Assembly: GCF_900156865.1 (NCBI RefSeq)
Contig: NZ_LT732529.1
Coordinates: forward strand, 1,743,422 to 1,807,421
DNA length: 64,000 nucleotides
Origin: Litchfieldia sinesaloumensis
GTDB lineage: Bacteria > Bacillota > Bacilli > Bacillales > Bacillaceae_L
Direction: 5' to 3'
The position numbers were made by a program, and so were the translations under genes. The notes beneath the pieces are model-generated. The model was given only the letters and a program-made list of their open reading frames with translations, was not told the origin of the DNA and did not search any database. Within the stretch, counting starts at the first letter, position 1. Each line of letters starts with the position of its first letter. Below are positions 8,654 through 15,483 of the stretch, piece after piece.

Positions 8654-8672
8654 AGCCAGAATTATTCTGGCT
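8654..8672. terminator. Hairpin of uncertain role upstream of an orphan gene
   Basis: AGCCAGAAT (8654-8662) and ATTCTGGCT (8664-8672) form a near-perfect palindrome. On the minus strand it is followed by a T-rich stretch, which would fit a terminator for antisense read-through from the degV-like gene. On the plus strand it sits 23 bp before the ATG at 8696. The 200 bp to its left hold no recognisable gene. Confidence 0.4.
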
Positions 8673-8695
8673 CATTTGAAAGGTGGTATACGATT

Positions 8696-8941
8696 ATGTA
8701 TCATCCAGGTGGTCGAAATCGTGAAATCGGAACGGCTTGGTATGGTCGTCACGTAGTACTTGTTACTTGTAATCCTGTTACAAATAAATTTTTACAACTT
8801 CATAAAAGTCTTCATGCCCCTACAGAACCACCACATCCAAACTGTGCCGAAACCATTTCCCAATTTTTAAGTATCGGGTACAAAATCGAAGCCATTGCCC
8901 ATATATCTCACAACGAAATACAATATGTGCTTGTTAAATAA
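8696..8941 (+). CDS. Uncharacterised 81-residue protein
   Basis: I do not recognise this protein. It has a good ribosome-binding site (AAAGGTGG) about 9 nt before the ATG. It contains an RNREIGTAWYGRHVVLV segment, a hydrophilic middle (HAPTEPPHPNCAETI) and an IEAIAHISHNEIQYVLVK end consistent with a small alpha/beta fold. It has no signal peptide or membrane helix. It runs head-on into the degV-like gene, ending 13 bp from that stop. The alternative is a spurious frame, but the RBS and balanced composition favour a real gene. Confidence 0.55.
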   Translation: MYHPGGRNREIGTAWYGRHVVLVTCNPVTNKFLQLHKSLHAPTEPPHPNCAETISQFLSIGYKIEAIAHISHNEIQYVLVK

Positions 8942-8954
8942 TAGGATGACAAAC

Positions 8955-9800
8955 TTATCTATTCAACCAGCTAATCCCGATGGTGTTTTTACCCGCATGG
9001 ACGCCAATCGCCACACCAAGAGGACAAGTCTTGATTGAAATGGTTTCAGGAGCAAACTTTCTAATCTCCTGTTCCCATTCTTTTGTTTTTGAATCGTCCA
9101 AGCCATATAAAATATGGACTTCTTCAATATTATTTTTTTCAATCGCATCCTTTAGGTAACCTAATATTTTATTTGTAGCTTTATTTTCAGAACGAACCTT
9201 TTCTTTAACAGAAAGTGCCCCATCGAGGATCTGTATGACTGGTTTAATTTGCAGCATACTACCGAGAAAATATTGAGCAGTGTTCATTCGCCCACTTCGA
9301 TGTAGTTGTTCTAAACTTCCGATGATTACGTATGTTTCTAGTTTCTCGGATAAATCTGTAATATGATTTTGAACATCAGCAGATGTACCACCCTCCTGGA
9401 TGAGTTTCATACCTTCCTTCATTAGTTTTGTCATCGGATAGGTTAGAATTTTTGAATCAATTACTGTTACTGGAATATTGACCAATTCGGCTGCTTGTCT
9501 TGCAGACGAAACAGTCCCACTTAATTTTTCAGAGATATGAACCGAAATAATTTCATCATAATTATCTTCAAGGCTATTATATAATTCTACAAAGCTTCCA
9601 ATGGAAGGTTGTGAGGTTTTTGGAATTGTCTTCGTCGTTTCTAACCTTTCAAAGAACTGAGCCGGTGTGATCGTGACTCCATCAAGGTACTCCTCATCAT
9701 CAAAAAAGACAGTCATCGGGATTACATAAATATCCTCATGATTTAAGAGTTCGTCGTCTAAAAATCCCGTACTATCTGTTACCCATGCTATTTTCCCCAT
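8955..9800 (-). CDS. DegV family fatty-acid-binding protein
   Basis: A 281-residue DegV-fold protein. N-terminal motif IAWVTDSTGFLDDE, then VIPMTVFFDDEEYLDG, IPKTSQPSIGSFVELY, SEKLSGTVSSARQAA and the C-terminal LGVAIGVHAGKNTIGISWL are the conserved family blocks. DegV proteins bind a fatty acid between two domains; FakB proteins of this family present fatty acids to the FakA kinase. No fakA is nearby, and several paralogues exist in Bacillus, so the exact member is left open. The start follows GGGGGCG. Confidence 0.9.
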   Translation of the reverse strand: MGKIAWVTDSTGFLDDELLNHEDIYVIPMTVFFDDEEYLDGVTITPAQFFERLETTKTIPKTSQPSIGSFVELYNSLEDNYDEIISVHISEKLSGTVSSARQAAELVNIPVTVIDSKILTYPMTKLMKEGMKLIQEGGTSADVQNHITDLSEKLETYVIIGSLEQLHRSGRMNTAQYFLGSMLQIKPVIQILDGALSVKEKVRSENKATNKILGYLKDAIEKNNIEEVHILYGLDDSKTKEWEQEIRKFAPETISIKTCPLGVAIGVHAGKNTIGISWLNR

Positions 9801-9903
9801 TCATTCGCCCCCTTATCTACACAACTAATACTATTTTATGATATATATTATTACTATATCATAATTATCATTAAAATTATCTGATAATTCAGCCCTTTTT
9901 CTA

Positions 9904-9926
9904 TAAAAAAAAGGCATCTCTGCCCT
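9904..9926 (-). terminator. Short terminator after the unknown 169-residue gene
   Basis: AAGGCA (9911-9916), loop TCTC and TGCCCT (9921-9926) form a six-pair stem with one G-T pair, followed on the minus strand by eight T. The stem touches the stop codon. Confidence 0.7.
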
Positions 9927-10435
9927 CAGCTAATTGCTTTATGTAATTGATGGATTGAATCGATCATGTAGTCAATCATTTCAAGTAAATCATCGATATT
10001 GTCTTCATAAATTAACCGGTGAAAAATAATTTTACTATTGTTCGTATATTCATTCACACCATGTTGAAATGAAATTTCTTGTTGAATGTCCCGTGTATCA
10101 CCCCAGATTGCAGATAACACTGCTTCAAGTTTAGGACAAACATCTAATGAATCCATTTTAAAAATAAATCCAATTTCTAAGCGACACCCCGGACTTTGTG
10201 TATCAGGGCGTCTTAAATCTGTAAGCAGATTATCAAGGTCAATTCTTAAATCAATATAGGCTTGAATGTTGTCGATGGATTTATCCTTAAAGATAATGCG
10301 GTAATTCCTACCTAGTCTCGCCATCTCCACTAGATCCTGGCGATTTATAATTAGAAGAGGTCCTTCTAAATCTAAATCATATAAAGCCCCTTCAATTACA
10401 ACCTTGAGGTTATCAAACACAGTTGGATGAAACAT
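9926..10435 (-). CDS. Conserved hypothetical 169-residue protein
   Basis: No family recognised. The protein starts MFHPTVFDNLKVVIEGALYD and contains LEGPLLIINRQDLVEMA, a central RRPDTQSPGCRLEIGFIFK segment and an acidic, helical C-terminal end. It has no export signal or membrane span. The ATG at 10435 has AAGGAAGG 7 nt upstream; the frame is open back to 10486 but that stretch contains the fhs terminator. It follows fhs with the terminator between, so expression needs read-through or its own start. A cytosolic helical protein is the safest description. Confidence 0.7.
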   Translation of the reverse strand: MFHPTVFDNLKVVIEGALYDLDLEGPLLIINRQDLVEMARLGRNYRIIFKDKSIDNIQAYIDLRIDLDNLLTDLRRPDTQSPGCRLEIGFIFKMDSLDVCPKLEAVLSAIWGDTRDIQQEISFQHGVNEYTNNSKIIFHRLIYEDNIDDLLEMIDYMIDSIHQLHKAIS

Positions 10436-10457
10436 ACAAATACCTTCCTTATCATAA

Positions 10458-10476
10458 AAGGGGGCCAAGCCCCCTT
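10458..10476 (-). terminator. Terminator of fhs
   Basis: AAGGGGGC (10458-10465), loop of 3, complement GCCCCCTT (10469-10476), followed by TTTATG on the minus strand. It lies 10 nt after the fhs stop and 22 nt before the next ATG. The T tract is short, so termination may be partial. Confidence 0.7.
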
Positions 10477-10485
10477 CAAACTCCA

Positions 10486-12174
10486 TTAAAATAGGCCGAC
10501 TGCCTTTCCTTCTTCATTGACATCCATTTTAAGTGCAGATGGCTTTTTCGGCAGTCCTGGCATAGTCATAACATCACCAGTTAGAGCAACGATAAAACCA
10601 GCACCGATTGATGGTCTAAACTCGCGAATCGTAATGGTGAAATCTGTAGGTCTTCCAAGTAAAGTTGGATCGTCTGAAAGCGAGTATTGCGTTTTCGCCA
10701 TACAGATTGGGAGATCGTCCCAACCGAATTTTTCGAAATCGCGTATTTGCCTTTTCGCTTTACTAGAAAACTCAACATCCTTTGCTCCATAAACGGTTTT
10801 TGCGATCGTCTTTACCTTTTCTTCAATTGGAGCTGATAATTTATATATTGGTGCAAAATGATTTTCACCTGTTTCAATGACATCGAGAACCTTTTTCGCA
10901 AGCTCTTTTCCACCTTCGCCACCCTTTTCCCAAACTTCAGTTAGAGCGACTGGGTATGAATGCTCTGCACACCAGGATTGAATCTTTTCCACTTCTTTTT
11001 TTGTATCAGTTACAAAGCGGTTGATTGCCACAACAAAAGGCAATCCAAAAGCCTGAACGGTTTCAATATGCTTTTGCAGATTTTCCAAACCCTTCTCCAG
11101 TGCTTCCACATTTTCTTTAGTTAGGTTTTCCTTTGCAACCCCACCGTGCATCTTTAAAGCACGATTGGTTGCAACAATCACAACTGCTTCAGGCTTTATA
11201 TTTGCATATCTTGCTTTTATGTCTAGGAATTTTTCAGCACCTAAATCTGCACCGAAACCACCTTCAGTTAGAACATAATCCGCTAATTTCGCCGCCATTT
11301 TCGTAGCAATCACACTATTACAGCCATGTGCTATATTCGCAAACGGTCCACCATGAATTAGGGCCGGTGTATGTTCAAGAGTTTGAACTAAATTAGGCTT
11401 TAACGCATCCTTCAATAGAAGGGTAAGTGCACCCTCTGCCCCAAGATCACTCGCTGTGACAGGTTCTTTATGTATATTATAAGCAACCACAATCTTTGAT
11501 AGTCTCTTTTTTAGATCATGTATGTCCGTCGCCAAACAAAAAATCGCCATAATTTCAGAAGCCACGGTAATGTCAAAACCATCCTCACGTGGAACTCCTT
11601 GTGTTGGTCCACCAAGTCCAACTATTACATTTCGTAACGCGCGGTCATTCAAATCAACAACCCGCTTCCAAGTTACACGTCTTACATCGATTTGAAGTTC
11701 ATTTCCTTGATGGATGTGGTTATCGATTAAGGCAGACAATGTATTATTTGCAGTCGTGATTGCGTGAAAATCTCCTGTGAAATGAAGATTGATTTCCTCC
11801 ATTGGAATCACCTGTGAATATCCTCCACCAGTTGCTCCACCTTTAATACCCATTGTAGGTCCAAGAGATGGCTCTCTCATCGCAATCATAGCTTTCTTTC
11901 CAAGCTTTGCTAATCCTTGTCCAAGCCCAACTGTAACCGTGGACTTCCCTTCACCTGCTGGTGTTGGATTAATCGATGTGACGAGAATGACCTTTCCGTC
12001 TTTCTTTTTTTCAAGACGCTTCATCACGTCCAAGGAAATTTTTGCTTTGTGATGACCAAAGGGTTCTACTTCTTCATCAAGTAAATTAAGTTGCTCGACA
12101 ATCTCCTTGATGGGCTTTACAACAGCTTCTTGAGCAATTTCAATATCAGACTTATACTTCGTTGATAATTCCAT
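10486..12174 (-). CDS. fhs: Formate-tetrahydrofolate ligase
   Basis: A 562-residue enzyme making 10-formyl-THF from formate, THF and ATP, feeding purine synthesis and formyl-Met-tRNA. The Walker A-type loop TPAGEGKST (about 71-79), [24 protein letters not shown] and [11 protein letters not shown] blocks are those of the family, and the length is typical. The ATG at 12174 follows GGGGG with 8-nt spacing. It is divergent from metA. No riboswitch-like leader is visible. It is not part of the conserved ypm-ypj order of B. subtilis, so it marks a lineage-specific difference. Confidence 0.96.
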   Translation of the reverse strand: MELSTKYKSDIEIAQEAVVKPIKEIVEQLNLLDEEVEPFGHHKAKISLDVMKRLEKKKDGKVILVTSINPTPAGEGKSTVTVGLGQGLAKLGKKAMIAMREPSLGPTMGIKGGATGGGYSQVIPMEEINLHFTGDFHAITTANNTLSALIDNHIHQGNELQIDVRRVTWKRVVDLNDRALRNVIVGLGGPTQGVPREDGFDITVASEIMAIFCLATDIHDLKKRLSKIVVAYNIHKEPVTASDLGAEGALTLLLKDALKPNLVQTLEHTPALIHGGPFANIAHGCNSVIATKMAAKLADYVLTEGGFGADLGAEKFLDIKARYANIKPEAVVIVATNRALKMHGGVAKENLTKENVEALEKGLENLQKHIETVQAFGLPFVVAINRFVTDTKKEVEKIQSWCAEHSYPVALTEVWEKGGEGGKELAKKVLDVIETGENHFAPIYKLSAPIEEKVKTIAKTVYGAKDVEFSSKAKRQIRDFEKFGWDDLPICMAKTQYSLSDDPTLLGRPTDFTITIREFRPSIGAGFIVALTGDVMTMPGLPKKPSALKMDVNEEGKAVGLF

Positions 12175-12374
12175 GCACATTTCCCCCAAGATTCAATTAG
12201 TAAAAAAATTCCCTACCACCTCTATCTTACCCTAACTGATACACTGGTTAAAAGGGAAAACTTCTTTATTTCACCCCCTCCTTTATCACTAAAAATCGTT
12301 AAAGATATTTTAATTGATTATCATGAGTGAATTGTTGTAAAATTTGTATAATGATGAAACGGGGGATGATAGGA

Positions 12375-13280
12375 TTGCCAATTAATATACCTCATGATTT
12401 GCCAGCTAAAGAAGTGTTAGAATCTGAAAACATATTTGTGATGGATGAGGACCGTGCTTATAGCCAAGATATTCGTCCACTTAATATAGTGATTTTAAAC
12501 ATAATGCCTGAAAAAGAACGTACAGAGACACAGCTCCTTAGACTACTTGGAAATTCCCCATTGCAGCTGAATATTACTTTCTTATTCCCAGAAACGCATG
12601 TCTCAAAAAACACTGGAAGAAATCACCTAGAGAAATTTTATACAACCTTTTCTGAGATCAAGCACAAAAAGTATGACGGTATGATTATTACTGGCGCACC
12701 AATTGAGCATCTTGAATTTGAGGATGTCAATTATTGGGAAGAACTTAAGGAAATCATGGAATGGACGAAAACAAATGTAACATCGACCTTACATATTTGT
12801 TGGGGCGCACAAGCCGGACTATACTATCACTTTGGTGTGAATAAGCATCCACTTCCTGAAAAATGTACGGGTGTCTTTCACCATCGCTTGCTTAATAAGG
12901 AATTTAAGCTTGTTCGTGGATTTGATGATATGTATTTTGTCCCGCATTCTAGATTTACAGATGTCGCACTTGAAGAAATTGAAAAAGCTGAAGGTTTAAC
13001 TCTTTTATCTGTTTCAGATGATGCTGGCGTATGTCTTGTTGCATCAAATGATGGAAAACACATATTCCTAACAGGCCATCCTGAATATGATGTCAACACT
13101 TTAAAAGAGGAATATGAAAGAGACCTAGCAAAAGGGAATCATATCTTGCCTGTTAATTATTTTCCAAAGGATGATCCCACAAATGCACCTGTACATAGCT
13201 GGCGCTCACACTCTTACCTGCTGTTCGCCAACTGGCTCAATTATTATGTGTATCAAGAAACTCCTTATGATTGGGAATAG
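12375..13280 (+). CDS. metA: Homoserine O-acetyltransferase MetA
   Basis: A 301-residue MetA-family enzyme acylating homoserine at the first committed step of methionine synthesis. The catalytic C142 (HICWGAQAG), H235 and E237 (TGHPEYD) are in place. Residue 111 is Glu (GAPIEHLEF); in this family Glu111 is associated with acetyl-CoA and Gly with succinyl-CoA, so O-acetylation is predicted. The start is TTG at 12375 after GGGGG, giving MPINIP as in B. subtilis. A TATAAT at 12347-12352 would leave a leader of only about 16 nt, so there is no room for an S-box; control must act elsewhere. Confidence 0.94.
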   Translation: MPINIPHDLPAKEVLESENIFVMDEDRAYSQDIRPLNIVILNIMPEKERTETQLLRLLGNSPLQLNITFLFPETHVSKNTGRNHLEKFYTTFSEIKHKKYDGMIITGAPIEHLEFEDVNYWEELKEIMEWTKTNVTSTLHICWGAQAGLYYHFGVNKHPLPEKCTGVFHHRLLNKEFKLVRGFDDMYFVPHSRFTDVALEEIEKAEGLTLLSVSDDAGVCLVASNDGKHIFLTGHPEYDVNTLKEEYERDLAKGNHILPVNYFPKDDPTNAPVHSWRSHSYLLFANWLNYYVYQETPYDWE

Positions 13281-13314
13281 AAAAAAGGTATCTCGCACTC
13301 GGGATACCTTTTTC
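13281..13314 (+). terminator. Terminator of metA
   Basis: AAAAAGGTATC (13282-13292) pairs with GATACCTTTTT (13303-13313) around a 10-nt loop, right after the metA stop. Confidence 0.88.
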
Positions 13315-13497
13315 GTTACACTTCTTTAGCTATTTGTGTGCTATTTGGTTTCGCAGCAGTTGGCTATTCTTGGTGAGTCAACTGGGCACGCAACACCAGC
13401 TTCCGTTATCCTCCGCAAACTAAGGCGAACTTTTCGGTTACACATCCCAGAATAAATTGAATTCACTTCAGCTTCAGAACCAAGCGTCTTACTACTC

Positions 13498-14178
13498 TCA
13501 ATCCTTCTTTAAAATAAACACCCACATAAACGATAATGCTTGTTTTAGTTCCTTCGGCAGTCCTTTTGTTGTTGCTACATTTACAGAATCTTTGTATACT
13601 GGTTGACCATCTAGTAGACTCCAGCCATTTTCCGTAACTAGCTGCTCAAACTCCCAGGGCATCATCGTATTCTGAATAACAGTATCTCCGTATAAACGTC
13701 GATATGCATGTTGACGTGGGCCAGCCGTTGGCCCTAAAATACCAACACATAAAATTCCGTTCGGTTTCATTACTCTTTTCATTTCACTGATTGCCTGTAA
13801 CGGTACTTCTGTCCACTCGATGGAGTTAATTGCCATGATTCCAGAAAAGGCCTCGTCCTCAAACGGGAGAGCGGTCAAATCACCTTGAATAAATGAAAGA
13901 TTCTCGGAATCATTTCTTGCAGTTGCTTTTTCAATCATCTCAACAGATAAATCGGCACCTACCACATGATGGCCAAGTTCAGCAAGTAAGTAGGCTCCGT
14001 ACCCATCTCCACAACCTGCATCTAAAATATGAGAATTGTCCTTTATGTACTTCGAAAACAACGGTATAATGGTGGAACGGCTTCCCGAGTTCCACATTAC
14101 TTGGCTTTGTTTACTCCAAAAATCTGCTCGACTATCCCATTGTTTTTGCGCCTCTTCGTGCCACTTTGAACCAACCAT
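13498..14178 (-). CDS. Class I SAM-dependent methyltransferase
   Basis: A 226-residue soluble methyltransferase. Motif I ILDAGCGDGYGAYLLAELG (about 51-69), acidic VGADLSVEMIEKA and FIQGDLTALPFEDEAFS, and the post-motif EMKRVMKPNGIL place it in the Methyltransf_11/UbiE-like group. It resembles B. subtilis YodH in type, but the substrate cannot be inferred. The ATG at 14178 follows GAGGGTG. It lies downstream of the SCP2 gene with a terminator between, so it probably has its own promoter. Confidence 0.82.
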   Translation of the reverse strand: MVGSKWHEEAQKQWDSRADFWSKQSQVMWNSGSRSTIIPLFSKYIKDNSHILDAGCGDGYGAYLLAELGHHVVGADLSVEMIEKATARNDSENLSFIQGDLTALPFEDEAFSGIMAINSIEWTEVPLQAISEMKRVMKPNGILCVGILGPTAGPRQHAYRRLYGDTVIQNTMMPWEFEQLVTENGWSLLDGQPVYKDSVNVATTKGLPKELKQALSFMWVFILKKD

Positions 14179-14253
14179 TCATATTCACCCTCTCCTCAAT
14201 CTACCAATCATTATAACAAGCAGGAAACAATACGACAAAGATTCACATCGATA

Positions 14254-14285
14254 ACAAAAAGCCTAGTGGGTATCCACTAGACCTA
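14254..14285 (-). terminator. Terminator of the SCP2-domain gene
   Basis: CTAGTGG (14263-14269) and CCACTAG (14274-14280) enclose a 4-nt loop. The minus strand continues with GCTTTTTG. Confidence 0.82.
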
Positions 14286-14294
14286 CTTTCATTT

Positions 14295-14657
14295 TTACAA
14301 GTGTTCTTTTAAATTATATTCACGTAAAAGTCCTTCTAATTTAATGGCCTTACCAATATCCCCCTTTATTTTAAGCTTTCCAGTCATGAAAGCAGCAGTA
14401 CCATTAAGTTTCCCTAGCAAAAACTGTCTAAAGTTTGCGAGGGATAAGACCAGAGTACAAGTTGCACCTTCACTACCCTCCGACACCTTCGCCTGACCTT
14501 CAGCTAATTTAAGTTGATAAGTGCCTTCTTCATCTCCTGTAATTGAAAACTGATAGATTACATCCAAACCTTGTATTGGGGTAGGGTTTTGGTTAATTAC
14601 CTCTTCAATTTTTTGCATCATTTCAGATAACGTGTAGCTCTCAATACTATTTGTCAT
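14295..14657 (-). CDS. SCP2 sterol-binding domain protein
   Basis: A 120-residue protein made of one SCP2 domain: VIYQFSITGDEEGTYQLKL, CTLVLSLANFRQFLLGKLNGTAAFMTGKLKIKGDIGKAIKL. The GKLKIKGD segment near the C-terminus is the family signature. Bacterial SCP2 proteins bind acyl chains or other hydrophobic ligands. It is preceded by AAGGAGGATGGCAAC and follows a TetR gene on the same strand. A candidate operator lies in its leader (14711-14726), matching one before the tetR gene, so the pair is probably co-regulated. Confidence 0.88.
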   Translation of the reverse strand: MTNSIESYTLSEMMQKIEEVINQNPTPIQGLDVIYQFSITGDEEGTYQLKLAEGQAKVSEGSEGATCTLVLSLANFRQFLLGKLNGTAAFMTGKLKIKGDIGKAIKLEGLLREYNLKEHL

Positions 14658-14710
14658 GTTGCCATCCTCCTTTAATTATATAAATCTAGTAAAAAACTAG
14701 AAAAAAAACG

Positions 14711-14726
14711 AGTACGCATTCGTATC
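14711..14726. promoter_or_regulatory. Candidate TetR operator upstream of the SCP2 gene
   Basis: AGTACGCATTCGTATC contains the inverted repeat TACG-N4-CGTA. It matches the element at 15372-15387 in all 12 non-spacer positions. It lies 53 bp before the SCP2 start and 16 bp after the tetR stop. A separate inverted repeat TCTAGT-N5-ACTAGA follows closer to the start. Confidence 0.6.
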
Positions 14727-14742
14727 CACCTTACAAAAAAAC

Positions 14743-15351
14743 TTATTCCTGCATTCCAAGACTTACGAATGCAGAAATAACAATCCGGTTAAGCAATCGA
14801 GATATGTCTTCGAAGTTGAGTTTTTCATCATTATGATCAAAAAACATTTGCATGATTACTTCATTAATCGCCCCAACCATTGCTTGAGCCACAATCTTCA
14901 TTTCTTTTTGTGTAACAGTAGTAGGAAGCCCTGTTTCAACCGTTTGAAGAATGAGTTTTGCAAATACTTGATGTGATTTCTGTCTTACTAATTCTACATT
15001 TCTAGATACACCAACTGATTCAACCAATAATATTTGCGCAACATTCTTATTTTCAAAACAGATTTGAATGTAGCGATTAATTCCAGCAAACGCTTTATAT
15101 GCCATTCGTTCTTCCTGAGAAATCGCATGTTTAACTTCTTCTGTCATCTCATTACCAACCTGTTCAAACAAGGCAACCATTATATCCTCTTTACTTTTAA
15201 AATGCTGATAAAAGGTTGTCTTCGAGACACGTGCCATTTCCACAATCTCAAGCACTGATGTCTTCTGGTATCCCGCTTCTGTAAATAGCTGTAGTCCAGC
15301 AAATAAAAGTTTCTCTCGCGCCTCTATTGGCATTTCAGTAACAAATAACAA
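14743..15351 (-). CDS. TetR/AcrR family regulator
   Basis: A 202-residue repressor type. The N-terminal helix-turn-helix spans about residues 12-58 (LFTEAGYQKTSVLEIVEMARVSKTTFYQHFKSKEDIMVAL). The C-terminal ligand domain is all-helical and divergent. A TTG start at 15351 has GGATGGG at 5 nt; an ATG at 15333 is possible but has no RBS. A sigma-A promoter lies at 15400-15428 with a candidate operator just after the predicted transcription start. The same operator precedes the SCP2 gene, suggesting autoregulation and control of a lipid-related protein, as with FadR/FabR-type TetR proteins. Confidence 0.88.
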   Translation of the reverse strand: MLFVTEMPIEAREKLLFAGLQLFTEAGYQKTSVLEIVEMARVSKTTFYQHFKSKEDIMVALFEQVGNEMTEEVKHAISQEERMAYKAFAGINRYIQICFENKNVAQILLVESVGVSRNVELVRQKSHQVFAKLILQTVETGLPTTVTQKEMKIVAQAMVGAINEVIMQMFFDHNDEKLNFEDISRLLNRIVISAFVSLGMQE

Positions 15352-15371
15352 GTAAACCCATCCATTCCTTT

Positions 15372-15387
15372 AGTACGTGTACGTATC
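15372..15387. promoter_or_regulatory. Candidate TetR operator before the tetR gene
   Basis: AGTACGTGTACGTATC carries TACG-N4-CGTA, with the same flanks as the copy at 14711. It falls about +6 to +21 of the promoter at 15400-15428, a typical repressor position. Confidence 0.65.
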
Positions 15388-15399
15388 AGTATTTATTTT

Positions 15400-15428
15400 A
15401 TTATATAGTTTAGTTGTTTTAGATTCAA
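15400..15428 (-). promoter_or_regulatory. Sigma-A promoter of the tetR gene
   Basis: On the minus strand TTGAAT (15428-15423), 17-bp spacer and perfect TATAAT (15405-15400). The predicted start is near 15393, about 40 bp before the TTG codon. Confidence 0.75.
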
Positions 15429-15445
15429 TAATATTTTTCCAAAAT

Positions 15446-15480
15446 TTAAAAAAGGAAGAAAAGAGACTTTTCTTCCTTAC
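15446..15480 (-). terminator. Terminator of topB
   Basis: AAGGAAGAAAAG (15452-15463), 3-nt loop, complement CTTTTCTTCCTT (15467-15478), then T run on the minus strand. Confidence 0.88.
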
Positions 15481-15483
15481 AGA

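Noticed and set aside
8406-8675. 89-residue minus-strand frame across the ypgQ start
   Set aside because: It overlaps the ypgQ N-terminus in another frame, lacks an RBS, and has atypical composition.
12190-12374. Possible S-box riboswitch before metA
   Set aside because: No kink-turn or S-box core sequences; the only good -10 leaves a leader of about 16 nt.
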